Part shown: piece by piece, positions 11,678 to 24,062 of the stretch | Numbering within the stretch: the stretch's first letter is position 1 | How the letters are laid out: every line of letters starts with the position of its first letter | NCBI GenBank assembly: GCA_949152475.1 | Contig: OX424558.1 | Span: forward strand, 34,668,651 to 34,732,650 | DNA: 64,000 bases | DNA from: Terebella lapidaria | Taxonomy: Eukaryota; Annelida; Polychaeta; Terebellida; Terebellidae | Direction: 5' to 3' | The notes under the pieces: generated by a model | The model's database searches: none | The model's input: only the letters and a program-made list of their open reading frames with translations | What the model was told of the DNA's origin: nothing | Program-made: the position numbers and the translations under genes

Positions 11678-12211
11678 ATGACAAATATTACAAGAACAAT
11701 CATCCCAAACGTTTCCATGGACAGTGATTCTGCGTTTTCTTGTGACGATGACAGCAGTTACGGTAGTTTACCAGAAGGTTCTTTCGGGTTGACGGATTCT
11801 GCTTTGGATGCTGTATCAAACGTTACCAGGAATCCATTTGAGTCATTTCGCCATCAAGGTCCTCTCCCACATTCTGTATTTGATGATTCATCAAACTTTG
11901 CTTGTTCACCAATGAGTCAAAGAACTTCATCCAAATGCAGCCTAGAAAACAACACACACATCTACATCAACGTGCTGGATCAATCCAGCATTTTTCAAGA
12001 TGCCACAAATCATTGTAAGGATTGTGGTCTCGGCCCAAGAACTGCTGGAGATGGCAAAGAAGATTCCGACCACCAGTGCCAAGGAATCACTGACCATCTA
12101 CTGGCTTATGGACTGCCCACTCCTAAACGAAGCAACATTGCCAAGAATTTGAAGAAAATTTGTTATTTTCTGTTTGAGTTATGTTGTTATGATTACTGGC
12201 ATATTTGTTGA
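11678..12211 (+). CDS. Array gene, variant with replaced C-terminus (177 aa)
   Basis: The frame is open from the ATG, but a deletion of about 65 bp after codon 161 removes the normal tail and stop; translation runs on into the former 3' flank, replacing GKFLHGK and the end with a Cys/Tyr/Phe-rich 16-residue tail (CYFLFELCCYDYWHIC). Other changes: A2T, S73N, S92N, L106F, S116C, N131D, R152S. The same deletion occurs at 15,746. Confidence 0.6.
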   Translation: MTNITRTIIPNVSMDSDSAFSCDDDSSYGSLPEGSFGLTDSALDAVSNVTRNPFESFRHQGPLPHSVFDDSSNFACSPMSQRTSSKCSLENNTHIYINVLDQSSIFQDATNHCKDCGLGPRTAGDGKEDSDHQCQGITDHLLAYGLPTPKRSNIAKNLKKICYFLFELCCYDYWHIC

Positions 12212-13160
12212 TGGGGTGAATAAATTATCACACTGACCAATATTGAGTGAACTGTATACATGAAATAGTGGAGATAAGAATGGAAAAACTTTGATAGATC
12301 TCAGATCAAATCAAGATTAGGAAATTCGTAAGAATCAACATGGAGTGTCATTAGCATTCCTCAAAACATTTATGGGAAGAAATCTGAACTAATTGATATC
12401 AGTTTAGTTACTATGAAATGAATAGTCAATAAAATAAACAGACTCTCAACAGTATCAACGGTCAGAAGCAATATGAAACCTCATTACTAATCCTGACACC
12501 AATGCAAAGCTATCTGAACGAACGTTACTGTATGCCCATAAGTGTGTGTTAACCTGACGGCAATGTAAGTGATTGGCATTGTGAAATTATTGATTACTCC
12601 ATCAGCATTAATATATATGTTGGAACAATATATAGAGTTATTGTGTGTACTATATTGAAATATTTTTGTCAAACACTGTACAATCGAAAATTTGCTTTAA
12701 ATCCCTGTAAAGATTTCATACGCAAAAACTGATTCAAAAGTTATTGAGTATTTTGCCACTTGTAATATGTATATAATTAACAATTTCTGGACGAACTTTA
12801 ATGAAGTTTAGGACATACATGTTTGTGTAAAAATTAACAAAGTTAAAGTAAAATATGCTGTGATTTCAGTTGACATATTATGGGGTCAATTACTGTTATT
12901 CATGGAGTTCGTTACAATATACTCTGATTGCAATTGGGGAAGCAGAGTACCTAGCTAATCATCTGATTACAAATCAAATGTACGAAAAGACTTTGAGGAT
13001 CAAAGATATTTCCAATTACAATTCATTGTGAGTATGAGCTCATCAAATGAGTCGAGAACATAGAACCTGAGAAAAACTGTGAAAATACAATATGTATATA
13101 TACTGTAGAGTCACATTCTGCATCATATCTCCCACATGACAGTTATTGAATTAAAACAAA

Positions 13161-13706
13161 ATGGCAAATGTTACAAGAACAATCATTCCAAACGTTTTCA
13201 TGGACAGTGATTCTGCGTTTTCTTGTGACGATGACAGCAGTTACGGTAGTTTACCAGAAGGTTCTTTCAGGTTGACGGATTCTGCTTTGGATGCTGTATC
13301 AAACGTTACCAGGAATCCATTTGAGTCATTTCGCCATCAAGGTCCTCTCCCACATTCTGTATTTGATGATTCATCAAGCTTTGCTTGTTCACCAATGAGT
13401 CAAAGAACTTCATCCAAATGCAGCCTAGAAAACAGCACACATATCTACATCAACGTGCTGGATCAACCCAGCATTCTTCAAGATGCCACAAATCATTGTA
13501 AGGATAGTGGTCTCGGCCCAAGAACTGCTGGAGATGGCAAAGAAGATTCCAACCACCAGTGCCAAGGAATCACTGACCATCTACTGGCTTATGGACTGCC
13601 CACTCCTAAACGAAGGAACATTGCCAAGAATTTGAAGAAAATTGGCAAATTTCTCCATGGTAAAACCACACACAATTTCGAAATGGAAACCTTGGCTGTT
13701 CTGTGA
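13161..13706 (+). CDS. Array gene, intact 181-aa copy
   Basis: The upstream TTG frame has a TAA here, so only the ATG at 13,161 can start it; this is the best in-sequence support for the ATG used for the whole family. Differences: I4V, S13F, G37R, S103P. The poly(A) hexamer is AATGAA. A short rearrangement with an ATGGATCAATCAAAAATGG run follows near 13,830. Confidence 0.7.
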   Translation: MANVTRTIIPNVFMDSDSAFSCDDDSSYGSLPEGSFRLTDSALDAVSNVTRNPFESFRHQGPLPHSVFDDSSSFACSPMSQRTSSKCSLENSTHIYINVLDQPSILQDATNHCKDSGLGPRTAGDGKEDSNHQCQGITDHLLAYGLPTPKRRNIAKNLKKIGKFLHGKTTHNFEMETLAVL

Positions 13707-14021
13707 ACGATTTTCTGTTTGAGTTATGTTGTTATGATTACTGGCATATTTGTTGATTGGGTGAATGAATTATTATTACTATGTATGACGTTTTCGATTT
13801 CAAGGTATCACACTGAATAGTCAATTATTAAAAAAATGGATCAATCAAAAATGGATGAATAGTCAATAAAATAAACAGACTCTCAACAGTATCAACGTTA
13901 TGAGCTACGTCAGAATCAATATGAAGCCTCATTACTAATCCTGACACCAATGCAAAGCTATCTGAACGAACGTTACTGTATGCCCATAAGTGTGTGTTAA
14001 CCTGACGGCAATGTAAGTGAT

Positions 14022-14136
14022 TGGACTGCCCACTCCTAAACGAAGGAACATTGCCAAGAATTTGAAGAAAATTGGCAAATTTCTCCATGGTAAAACCACA
14101 CACAATTTCGAAATGGAAACCTTGGCTGTTCTGTGA
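14022..14136 (+). pseudogene. Orphan 3' end of the array gene
   Basis: Gene tail from ACTGCCCACTCC through the stop at 14,134-14,136, joined to spacer as at 8,008 and 10,528. Confidence 0.88.
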
Positions 14137-14596
14137 ACTATTTTCTGTTTGAGTTATGTTGTTATGATTACTGGCATATTTGTTGATTGGGTGAATTAAT
14201 TATTATTACTATGTATGACGTTTTTCGATTTCAAGGTATCACACTGACCAATATTGAGTGAACTGTATACATGAAATAGTGGAGATAAGAATGGAAAAAC
14301 TTTGATAGATCTCAGATCAAATCAAGATTAGGAAATTCGTAAGAATCAACATGGAGTGTCATTAGCATTCCTCAAAACATTTATGGGAAGAAATCTGAAC
14401 TAATTGATATCAGTTTAGTTACTATGAAATGAATAGTCAATAAAATAAACAGACTCTCAACAGTATCAACGTTATGAGCTACGTCAGAATCAATATGAAG
14501 CCTCATTACTAATCCTGACACCAATGCAAAGCTATCTGAACGAACGTTACTGTATGCCCCTAAGTGTGTGCTAACCTGACGGCAATGTAAGTGATT

Positions 14597-14710
14597 TGAC
14601 TGCCCACTCCTAAACGAAGGAACATTGCCAAGAATTTGAAGAAAATTGGCAAATTTCTCCATGGTAAAACCACACACAATTTCGAAATGGAAACCTTGGC
14701 TGTTCTGTGA
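14597..14710 (+). pseudogene. Orphan 3' end of the array gene
   Basis: Second tail fragment within 0.6 kb of the one at 14,022, with junction GTGATTTGACTGCCC (one base changed) and normal stop at 14,708-14,710. Confidence 0.88.
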
Positions 14711-15745
14711 ACTATTTTCTGTTTGAGTTATGTTGTTATGATTACTGGCATATTTGTTGATTGGGTGAATGAATTATTATTACTATGTATGACGTTTTTC
14801 GATTTCAAGGTATCACACTGACCAATATTGAGTGAACTGTATACATGAAATAGTGGAGATAAGAATGGAAAAACTTTGATAGATCTCAGATCAAATCAAG
14901 ATTAGGAAATTCGTAAGAATCAACATGGAGTGTCATTAGCATTCTTCAAAACATTTATGGGAAGAAATCTGAACTATTTGATATCAGTTTAGTTACTATG
15001 AAATGAATAGTCAATAAAATAAGCAGACTCTCAACAGTATCAACGGTCAGAAGCAATATGAAACCTCATCACTAATCCTGACACCAATGCAAAGCAATCT
15101 GAACGAACGTTACTGTATGCCCATAAGTGTGTGTTAACCTGACGGCAATGTAAGTGATTGACATTGTGAAATTATTGATTACTCCATCAGCATTAATATA
15201 TATGTTGGAACAATATATAGAGTTATTGTGTGTACTATATTGAAATATTTTTGTCAAACACTGTACAATCGAAAATTTGCTTTAAATCCCTGTAAAGATT
15301 TCATACACAAAAATTGATTCAAAAGTTATTGAGTATTTTGCCACTTGTAATGTGTATATTATTAACAGTTTCTGGACGAACTTTAATGAAGTTTGGGACA
15401 TACATGATTGTGTAAAAATTAACAAAGTTAGAGTAAAATATGCTGTGATTTCAGTTGACATATTATGTGGTCAATTACTGTTATTCATGGAGTTCGTTAC
15501 AATATACTCTGATTGCAATTGGGGAAGCAGAGTACCTAGCTAATCATCTGCGTACAAATCAAATGTACGAAAAGACTTTGAGGATCAAAGATATTTCCAA
15601 TTACAATTCATTGTGAGTATGAGCTCATCAAATGAGTCGAGAACATAGAACCTGAGAAAAACTGTGAAAATACAATATGTATATATACTGTAGAGTCACA
15701 TTTTGCATCATATCTCCCACATGACAGTTATTGAATCAAAACAAA

Positions 15746-16279
15746 ATGGCAAATATTACAAGAACAATCATCCCAAACGTTTCCATGGACAGTGATTCTG
15801 CGTTTTCTTGTGACGATGACAGCAGTTACGGTAGTTTACCAGAAGGTTCTTTCGGGTTGACGGATTCTGCTTTGGATGCTGTATCAAACGTTACCAGGAA
15901 TCCATTTGAGTCATTTCGCCATCAAGGTCCTCTCCCACATTCTGTATTTGATGATTCATCAAGCTTTGCTTGTTCACCAATGAGTCAAAGAACTTCATCC
16001 AAATGCAGCCTAGAAAACAACACACACATCTACATCAACGTGCTGGATCAATCCAGCATTCTTCAAGATGCCACAAATCATTGTAAGGATAGTGGTCTCG
16101 GCCCAAGAACTGCTGGAGATGGCAAAGAAGATTCCAACCACCAGTGCCAAGGAATCACTGACCATCTACTGGCTTATGGACTGCCCACTCCTAAACGAAG
16201 CAACATTGCCAAGAATTTGAAGAAAATTTGTTATTTTCTGTTTGAGTTATGTTGTTATGATTACTGGCATATTTGTTGA
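15746..16279 (+). CDS. Array gene, variant with replaced C-terminus (177 aa)
   Basis: Same deletion and same run-on tail as the copy at 11,678, 4,068 bp away, but without most of that copy's private substitutions (it keeps S92N and R152S). The two sit at matching places in a duplicated block of about 4.07 kb (10.3-13.1 kb and 14.4-17.2 kb). Confidence 0.6.
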   Translation: MANITRTIIPNVSMDSDSAFSCDDDSSYGSLPEGSFGLTDSALDAVSNVTRNPFESFRHQGPLPHSVFDDSSSFACSPMSQRTSSKCSLENNTHIYINVLDQSSILQDATNHCKDSGLGPRTAGDGKEDSNHQCQGITDHLLAYGLPTPKRSNIAKNLKKICYFLFELCCYDYWHIC

Positions 16280-17264
16280 TTGGGTGAATAAATTATTATT
16301 ACTATGTATGATGTTTTTCGATTTCAAGGTATCACACTGACCAATATTGAGTGAACTGTATACATGAAATAGTGGAGATAAGAATGGAAAAACTTTGATA
16401 GATCTCAGATCAAATCAAGATTAGGAAATTCGTAAGAATCAACATGGAGTGTCATTAGCATTCCTCAAAACATTTATGGGAAGAAATCTGAACTAATTGA
16501 TATCAGTTTAGTTACTATGAAATGAATAGTCAATAAAATAAACAGACTCTCAACAGTATCAACGGTCAGAAGCAATATGAAACCTCATTACTAATCCTGA
16601 CACCAATGCAAAGCTATCTGAACGAACGTTACTGTATGCCCATAAGTGTGTGTTAACCTGACGGCAATGTAAGTGATTGACATTGTGAAATTATTGATTA
16701 CTCCATCAGCATTAATATATATGTTGGAACAATATATAGAGTTATTGTGTGTACTATATTGAAATATTTTTGTCAAACACTGTACAATCGAAAATTTGCT
16801 TTAAATCCCTGTAAAGATTTCATACGCAAAAACTGATTCAAAAGTTATTGAGTATTTTGCCACTTGTAATATGTATATAATTAACAATTTCTGGACGAAC
16901 TTTAATGAAGTTTAGGACATACATGTTTGTGTAAAAATTAACAAAGTTAAAGTAAAATATGCTGTGATTTCAGTTGACATATTATGGGGTCAATTACTGT
17001 TATTCATGGAGTTCGTTACAATATACTCTGATTGCAATTGGGGAAGCAGAGTACCTAGCTAATCATCTGATTACAAATCAAATGTACGAAAAGACTTTGA
17101 GGATCAAAGATATTTTCAATTACAATTCATTGTGAGTATGAGCTCATCAAATGAGTCGAGAACATAGAACCTGAGAAAAACTGTGAAAATACAATATGTA
17201 TATATACTGTAGAGTCACATTCTGCATCATATCTCCCACATGACAGTTATTGAATCAAAACAAA

Positions 17265-17810
17265 ATGGCAAATATTACAAGAACAATCATTCCAAACGTT
17301 TCCATGGACAGTGAGTCTGCGTTTTCTTGTAACGATGACAGCAGTTACGGTAGTTTACCAGAAGGTTCTTTCGGGTTGACGGATTCTGCTTTGGATGCTG
17401 AATCAAACGTTACCAGGAATCCATTTGAGTCATTTCGCCATCAAGGTCCTCTCCCACATTCTGTATTTGATGATTCATCAAGCTTTGCTTGTTCACCAAT
17501 GAGTCAAAGAACTTCATCCAAATGCAGCCTAGAAAACAGCACACACATCTACATCAACGTGCTGGATCAAACCAGCATTCTTCAAGATGCCACAAATCAT
17601 TGTAAGGATAGTGGTCTCGGCCCAAGAACTGCTGGAGATGGCAAAGAAGATTCCAACCACCAGTGCCAAGGAATCACTGACCATCTACTGGCTTATGAAC
17701 TGCCCACTCCTAAACGAAGGAACATTGCCAAGAATTTGAAAAAAATTGGCAAGTTTCTCCATGGTAAAACCACACACAATTTCGAAATGGAAACCTTGGC
17801 TGTTCTGTGA
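17265..17810 (+). CDS. Array gene, intact copy, central (E46/T103/E145) subfamily
   Basis: First copy with the central diagnostic residues V46E, S103T and G145E, plus D17E and D23N. Full frame. Confidence 0.7.
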   Translation: MANITRTIIPNVSMDSESAFSCNDDSSYGSLPEGSFGLTDSALDAESNVTRNPFESFRHQGPLPHSVFDDSSSFACSPMSQRTSSKCSLENSTHIYINVLDQTSILQDATNHCKDSGLGPRTAGDGKEDSNHQCQGITDHLLAYELPTPKRRNIAKNLKKIGKFLHGKTTHNFEMETLAVL

Positions 17811-18760
17811 ACTATTTTCTGTTTGAGTTATGTTGTTATGATTACTGGCATAATTGTTGATTGAGTGAATAAATTATTATTACTATGTTTGATGTTTTTT
17901 GATTTCAAAGGTATCACACTGATCAATATTGAGTGAACTGTATACATGAAATAGTGGAGATAAGAAAGAAGAAATCTGAACTAATTGATATCAGTTTAGT
18001 TACTATGAAATGAATAGTCAATAAAATAAACAGACTCTCAACAGTATTAACGTTATGAGCTACGTCAGAAGCAATATGCAACCTCATTACTAATCCTGAC
18101 ACCAATGCAAAGCTATCTGAACGAACGTTACTGGATGCCTGTAAGTGTGTATTAACCTGACGGCAATGTAATTGATTGGCATTGTGAAATTATTGATTAC
18201 TCCATCAGCATTAATATATATGTTGGAACAATATATAGAGTTATTGTGTGTACTGTATTGAAATATTTTTGTCAAACACTGTACAATCGAAAATTTGCTT
18301 TAAATCCCTGTAAAGATTTCATACACAAAAATTGATTCAAAAGTTATTGAGTATTTTGCCACTTGTAATATGTATATTATTAACAGTTTCTGGACAAACT
18401 TTAATGAAGTTTGGGACATACATGTTTGTGTAAAAATTAACAAAGTTAAAGTAAAATATGCTGTGATTTCAGTTGACATATTATGTGGTCAATTACTGTT
18501 ATTCATGGAGTTCGTTACAATATACTCTGATTGCAATTGGGGATCAGAGTACCTAGCTAATCATCTGAGTACAAATCAAATGTACGAAAAGACTTTGAGG
18601 ATCAAAGATATTTCCAATTACAATTCATTGTGAGTATGAGCTCATCAAATGAGTCGAGAACATAGAACCTGAGAAAAACTGAAAATACAACATGTATATA
18701 TACTGTAGAGTCACATTCTGCATCATATCTCCCACATGACAGTTATTGAATCAAAACAAA

Positions 18761-19306
18761 ATGGCAAATATTACAAGAACAATCATTCCAAACGTTTCCA
18801 TGGACAGTGATTCTGCGTTTTCTTGTGACGATGACAGCAGTTACGGTAGTTTACCAGAAGGTTATATCGAGTTGACGGATTCTGCTTTGGATGCTGAATC
18901 AAACGTTACCAGGAATCCATTTGAGTCATTTCGCCATCAAGGTCCTCTCCCACATTCTGTATTTGATGATTCATCAAGCTTTGCTTGTTCATCAATGAGT
19001 CAAAGAACTTCATCCAAATGCAGCCTAGAAAACAGCACACACATCTACATCAACGTGCTGGATCAAACCAGCATTCTTCAAGATGCCACAAATCATTGTA
19101 AGGATAGTGGTCTCGGCCCAAGAACTGCTGGAGATGGCAAAGAAGATTCCAACCACCAGTGCCAAGGAATCACTGACCATCTACTGGCTTATGAACTGCC
19201 CACACCTAAACGAAGGAACATTGCCAAGAATTTGAAGAAAATTGGCAAGCTTCTCCATGGTAAAACCACACACAATTTCGAAATGGAAACCTTGGCTGTT
19301 CTGTGA
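18761..19306 (+). CDS. Array gene, intact copy, central subfamily
   Basis: V46E, S103T, G145E; also S35Y, F36I and G37E in a cluster, P78S and F164L. The clustered triple change (GGTTATATCGAG for GGTTCTTTCGGG) looks like a multi-base event rather than independent mutations. Confidence 0.68.
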   Translation: MANITRTIIPNVSMDSDSAFSCDDDSSYGSLPEGYIELTDSALDAESNVTRNPFESFRHQGPLPHSVFDDSSSFACSSMSQRTSSKCSLENSTHIYINVLDQTSILQDATNHCKDSGLGPRTAGDGKEDSNHQCQGITDHLLAYELPTPKRRNIAKNLKKIGKLLHGKTTHNFEMETLAVL

Positions 19307-20349
19307 ACTATTTTCTGTTTGAGTTATGATTGTTATGATTACTGGCATATTTGTTGATTGGGTAAATAAATTATTATTACTGTTTGATGTTTTTCGATTT
19401 CAAGGTATCACACTGACCAATATTGAGTGAACTGTATACATGAAATAGTGGAGATAAGAATGGAAAAACTTCGATAGATCTCAGATCAAATCAAGATTAG
19501 GAAATTCGTAAGAATCAACATGGAGTGTCATTAGCATTCCTCAAAACATTTATGGGAAGAAATCTGAACTAATTGATATCAGTTTAGTTACTATGAAATG
19601 AATAGTCAATAAAATAAACAGACTCTCAACAGTATCAACGTTATGAGCTACGTCAGAAGCAATATGCAACCTCATTACTAATCCTGACACCAATGCAAAG
19701 CTATCTGAATGAACGTTACTGTATGCCTATAAGTGTGTGTTAACCTGGCGGCAATGTAATTGATTGGCATTGTGAAATTATTGATTACTCCATCAGCATT
19801 AATATATATGCTGGAACAATATATAGAGTTATTGTGTGTACTGTATTGAAATATTTTTGTCAAACACTGTACAATCGAAAATTTGCTTTACATCCCTGTA
19901 AAGATTTCATACACAAAAATTGATTCAAAAGTTATTGAGTATTTTGCCACTTGTAATATGTATATTATTGACAGTTTCTGGACGAGCTTTAATGAAGTTT
20001 GGGACATACATGTTTGTGTAAAATTAACAAAGTTAAAGCAAAATATGCTGTGATTTCAGTTGACATATTATGTGGTCAATTACTGTTATTCATGGAGTTC
20101 GTTACAATATACTCTGATTGCAATTGGGGATCAGAGTACCTAGCTAATCATCTGAGTACAAATCAAATGTACGAAAAGACTTTGAGGATCGAAGATATTT
20201 CCAATTACAATTCATTGTGAGTATGAGCTCATCAAATGAGTCGAGAACATAGAACCTGAGAAAAACTGTGAAAATACAATATGTATATATACTGTAGATT
20301 CACATTCTGCATCATATCTCCCACATGACAGTTATTGAATCAAAACAAA

Positions 20350-20895
20350 GTGGCAAATATTACAAGAACAATCATTCCAAACGTTTCCATGGACAGTGAG
20401 TCTGCGTTTTCTTGTGACGATGACAGCAGTTACGGTAGTTTACCAGAAGGTTCTTTCGGGTTGACGGATTCTGCTTTGGATGCTGAATCAAACGTTACCA
20501 GGAATCCATTTGAGTCATTTCGCCATCAAGGTCCTCTCCCACATTCTGTATTTGATGATTCATCAAGCTTTTCTTGTTCACCAATGAGTCAAAGAACTTC
20601 ATCCAAATGCAGCCTAGAAAACAGCACACACATCTACATCAACGTGCTGGATCAAACCAGCATTCTTCAAGATGCCACAAATCATTGTAAGGATAGTGGT
20701 CTCGGCCCAAGAACTGCTGGAGATGGCAAAGAAGATTCCAACCACCAGTGCCAAGGAATCACTGACCATCTACTGGCTTATGAACTGCCCACTCCTAAAC
20801 GAAGGAACATTGCCAATAATTTGAAGAAAATTGGCAAGTTTCTCCATGGTAAAACCACACACAATTTCGAAATGGAAACCTTGGCTGTTCTGTGA
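20350..20895 (+). pseudogene. Array gene copy with lost start codon (ATG to GTG)
   Basis: Position 20,350 reads GTG in place of the ATG seen in every other start-bearing copy. The frame is otherwise open to the normal stop. The next in-frame ATG is 20,389-20,391 (Met14), so a product lacking 13 residues is possible. Changes: D17E, V46E, A75S, S103T, G145E, K156N. Confidence 0.65.
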
Positions 20896-21926
20896 AATAT
20901 TTTCTGTTTGAGTTATGTTGTTATGATTACTGGCATAATTGTTGATTGAGTGAATAAATTATTATTACTATGTTTGATGTTTTTTGATTTCAAAGGTATC
21001 ACACTGATCAATATTGAGTGAACTGTATACATGAAATAGTGGAGATAAGAATGGAAAAACTTCGATAGATCTCAGATCAAATCAAGATTAGGAAATTCGT
21101 AAGAATCAACATGGAGTGTCATTAGCATTCTTAAAGAAGAAATCTGAACTAATTGATATCAGTTTAGTTACTATGAAATGAATAGTCAATAAAATAAACA
21201 GACTCTCAACAGTATCAACGTTATGAGCTACGTCAGAAGCAATATGCAACCTCATTACTAATCCTGACACCAATGCAAAGCTATCTGAATGAACGTTACT
21301 GTATGCCTATAAGTGTGTGTTAACCTGACGGCAATGTAATTGATTGGCATTGTGAAATTATTGATTACTCCATCAGCATTAATATATATGTTGGAACAAT
21401 ATATAGAGTTATTGTGTGTACTGTATTGAAATATTTTTGTCAAACACTGTACAATCGAAAATTTGTTTTAAATCCCTGAAAGATTTCATACACAAAAATT
21501 GATTCAAAAGTTATTGAGTATTTTGCCACTCGTAATATGTATATTATTGACAGTTTCTGGACGAGCTTTAATGAAGTTTGGGACATACATGTTTGTGTAA
21601 AATTAACAAAGTTAAAGTAAAATATGCTGTGATTTCAGTTGACATATTATGTGGTCAATTACTGTTATTCATGGAGTTCGTTACAATATACTCTGATTGC
21701 AATTGGGGATCAGAGTACCTAGCTAATCATCTGAGTACAAATCAAATGTACGAAAAGACTGAGGATCAAAGATATTTCCAATTACAATTCATTGTGAGTA
21801 TGAGCTCATCAAATGAGTCGAGAACATAGAACCTGAGAAAAACTGTGAAAATACAATATGTATATATACTGTAAAGTCACATTCTGCATCATATCTCCCA
21901 CATGACAGTTATTGAATCAAAACAAA

Positions 21927-22472
21927 ATGGCAAATATTACAAGAACAATCATTCCAAACGTTTCCATGGACAGTGAGTCTGCGTTTTCTTGTAACGATGA
22001 CAGCAGTTACGGTAGTTTACCAGAAGGTTCTTTCGGGTTGACGGATTCTGCTTTGGATGCTGAATCAAACGTTACCAGGAATCCATTTGAGTCATTTCGC
22101 CATCAAGGTCCTCTCCCACATTCTGTATTTGATGATTCATCAAGCTTTGCTTGTTCACCAATGAGTCAAAGAACTTCATCCAAATGCAGCCTAGAAAACA
22201 GCACACACATCTACATCAACGTGCTGGATCAAACCAGCATTCTTCAAGATGCCACAAATCATTGTAAGGATAGTGGTCTCGGCCCAAGAACTGCTGGAGA
22301 TGGCAAAGAAGATTCCAACCACCAGTGCCAAGGAATCACTGACCATCTACTGGCTTATGAACTGCCCACTCCTAAACGAAGGAACATTGCCAAGAATTTG
22401 AAGAAAATTGGCAAGTTTCTCCATGGTAAAACCACACACAATTTCGAAATGGAAACCCTGGCTGTTCTGTGA
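21927..22472 (+). CDS. Array gene, intact copy, central subfamily
   Basis: Predicted protein identical to those at 17,265 and 26,677 (D17E, D23N, V46E, S103T, G145E). An identical protein in non-adjacent units points to conversion or a multi-unit duplication. Confidence 0.72.
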   Translation: MANITRTIIPNVSMDSESAFSCNDDSSYGSLPEGSFGLTDSALDAESNVTRNPFESFRHQGPLPHSVFDDSSSFACSPMSQRTSSKCSLENSTHIYINVLDQTSILQDATNHCKDSGLGPRTAGDGKEDSNHQCQGITDHLLAYELPTPKRRNIAKNLKKIGKFLHGKTTHNFEMETLAVL

Positions 22473-23514
22473 ACTATTTTCTGTTTGAGTTATGTTGTTA
22501 TGATTACTGGCATATTTGTTGATTGGGTGAATAAATTATTATTACTATGTTTGATGTTTTTCGATTTCAAGGTATCACACCGACCAATATTGAGTGAACT
22601 GTATACATGAAATAGTGGAGATAAGAATGGAAAAACTTCGATAGATCTCAGATCGAATCAAGATTAGGAAATTCGTAAGAATCAACATGGAGTGTCATTA
22701 GCATTCCTCAAAACATTTATGGGAAGAAATCTGAACTAATTGATATCAGTTTAGTTACTATGAAATGAATAGTCAATAAAATAAACAGACTCTCAACAGT
22801 ATCAACGTTATGAGCTACGTCAGAAGCAATATGCAACCTCATTACTAATCCTGACACCAATGCAAAGCTATCTGAATGAACGTTACTGTATGCCTATAAG
22901 TGTGTGTTAACCTGGCGGCAATGTAATTGATTGGCATTGTGAAATTATTGATTACTCCATCAGCATTAATGTATATGTTGGAACAATATATAGAGTTTGT
23001 TGTGTGTACTGTATTGAAATATTTTTGTCAAACACTGTACAATCGAAAATTTGCTTTAAATCCCTGTAAAGATTTCATACACAAAAATCGATTCAAAAGT
23101 TATTGAGTATTTTGCCACTTGTAATATGTATATTATTGACAGTTTCTGGACGAACTTTAATGAAGTTTGGGACATACATGTTTGTGTAAAAATTAACAAA
23201 GTTAAAGTAAAATATGCTGTGATTTCAGTTGACATATTATGTGGTCAATTACTGTTATTCATGGAGTTCGTTATAATATAGCCTGCAATTGGGGATCAGA
23301 GTACCTAGCTAATCATCTGAGTACAAATCAAATGTACGAAAAGACTTTGAGGATCAAAGATATTTCCAATTACAATTCATTGTGAGTATGAGCTCATCAA
23401 ATGAGTCGAGAACATAGAACCTGAGAAAAACTGTGAAAATACAATATGTATATATACTGTAGAGTCACATTCTGCATCATATCTCCCACATGACAGTTAT
23501 TGAATCAAAACAAA

Positions 23515-24062
23515 ATGGCAAATATTACAAGAACAATCATTCCAAACGTTTCCATGGACAGTGAGTCTGCGTTTTCTTGTGACGATAACAGCAGTTACGG
23601 TAGTTTACCAGAAGGTTCTTTCGGGTTGACGGATTCTCACGTTTGGATGCTGAATCAAACGTTACCAGGAATCCATTTGAGTCATTTCGCCATCAAGGTC
23701 CTCTCCCACATTCTGTATTTGATGATTCATCAAGCTTTTCTTGTTCACCAATGAGTCAAAGAACTTCATCCAAATGCAGCCTAGAAAACAGCACACACAT
23801 CTACATCAACGTGCTGGATCAAACCAGCATTCTTCAAGATGCCACAAATCATTGTAAGGATAGTGGTCTCGGCCCAAGAACTGCTGGAGATGGCAAAGAA
23901 GATTCCAACCACCAGTGCCAAGGAATCACTGACCATCTACTGGCTTATGAACTGCCCACTCCTAAACGAAGGAACATTGCCAATAATTTGAAGAAAATTG
24001 GCAGGTTTCTCCATGGTAAAACCACACACAATTTCGAAATGGAAACCTTGGCTGTTCTGTGA
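23515..24062 (+). pseudogene. Array gene, frameshifted copy
   Basis: GCTTTGG is replaced by CACGTTTGG at 23,637-23,641 (net +2 bp), shifting the frame after codon 41. Both halves stay open in their own frames. Upstream carries D17E and D25N, downstream A75S, K156N, K163R. Confidence 0.88.
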
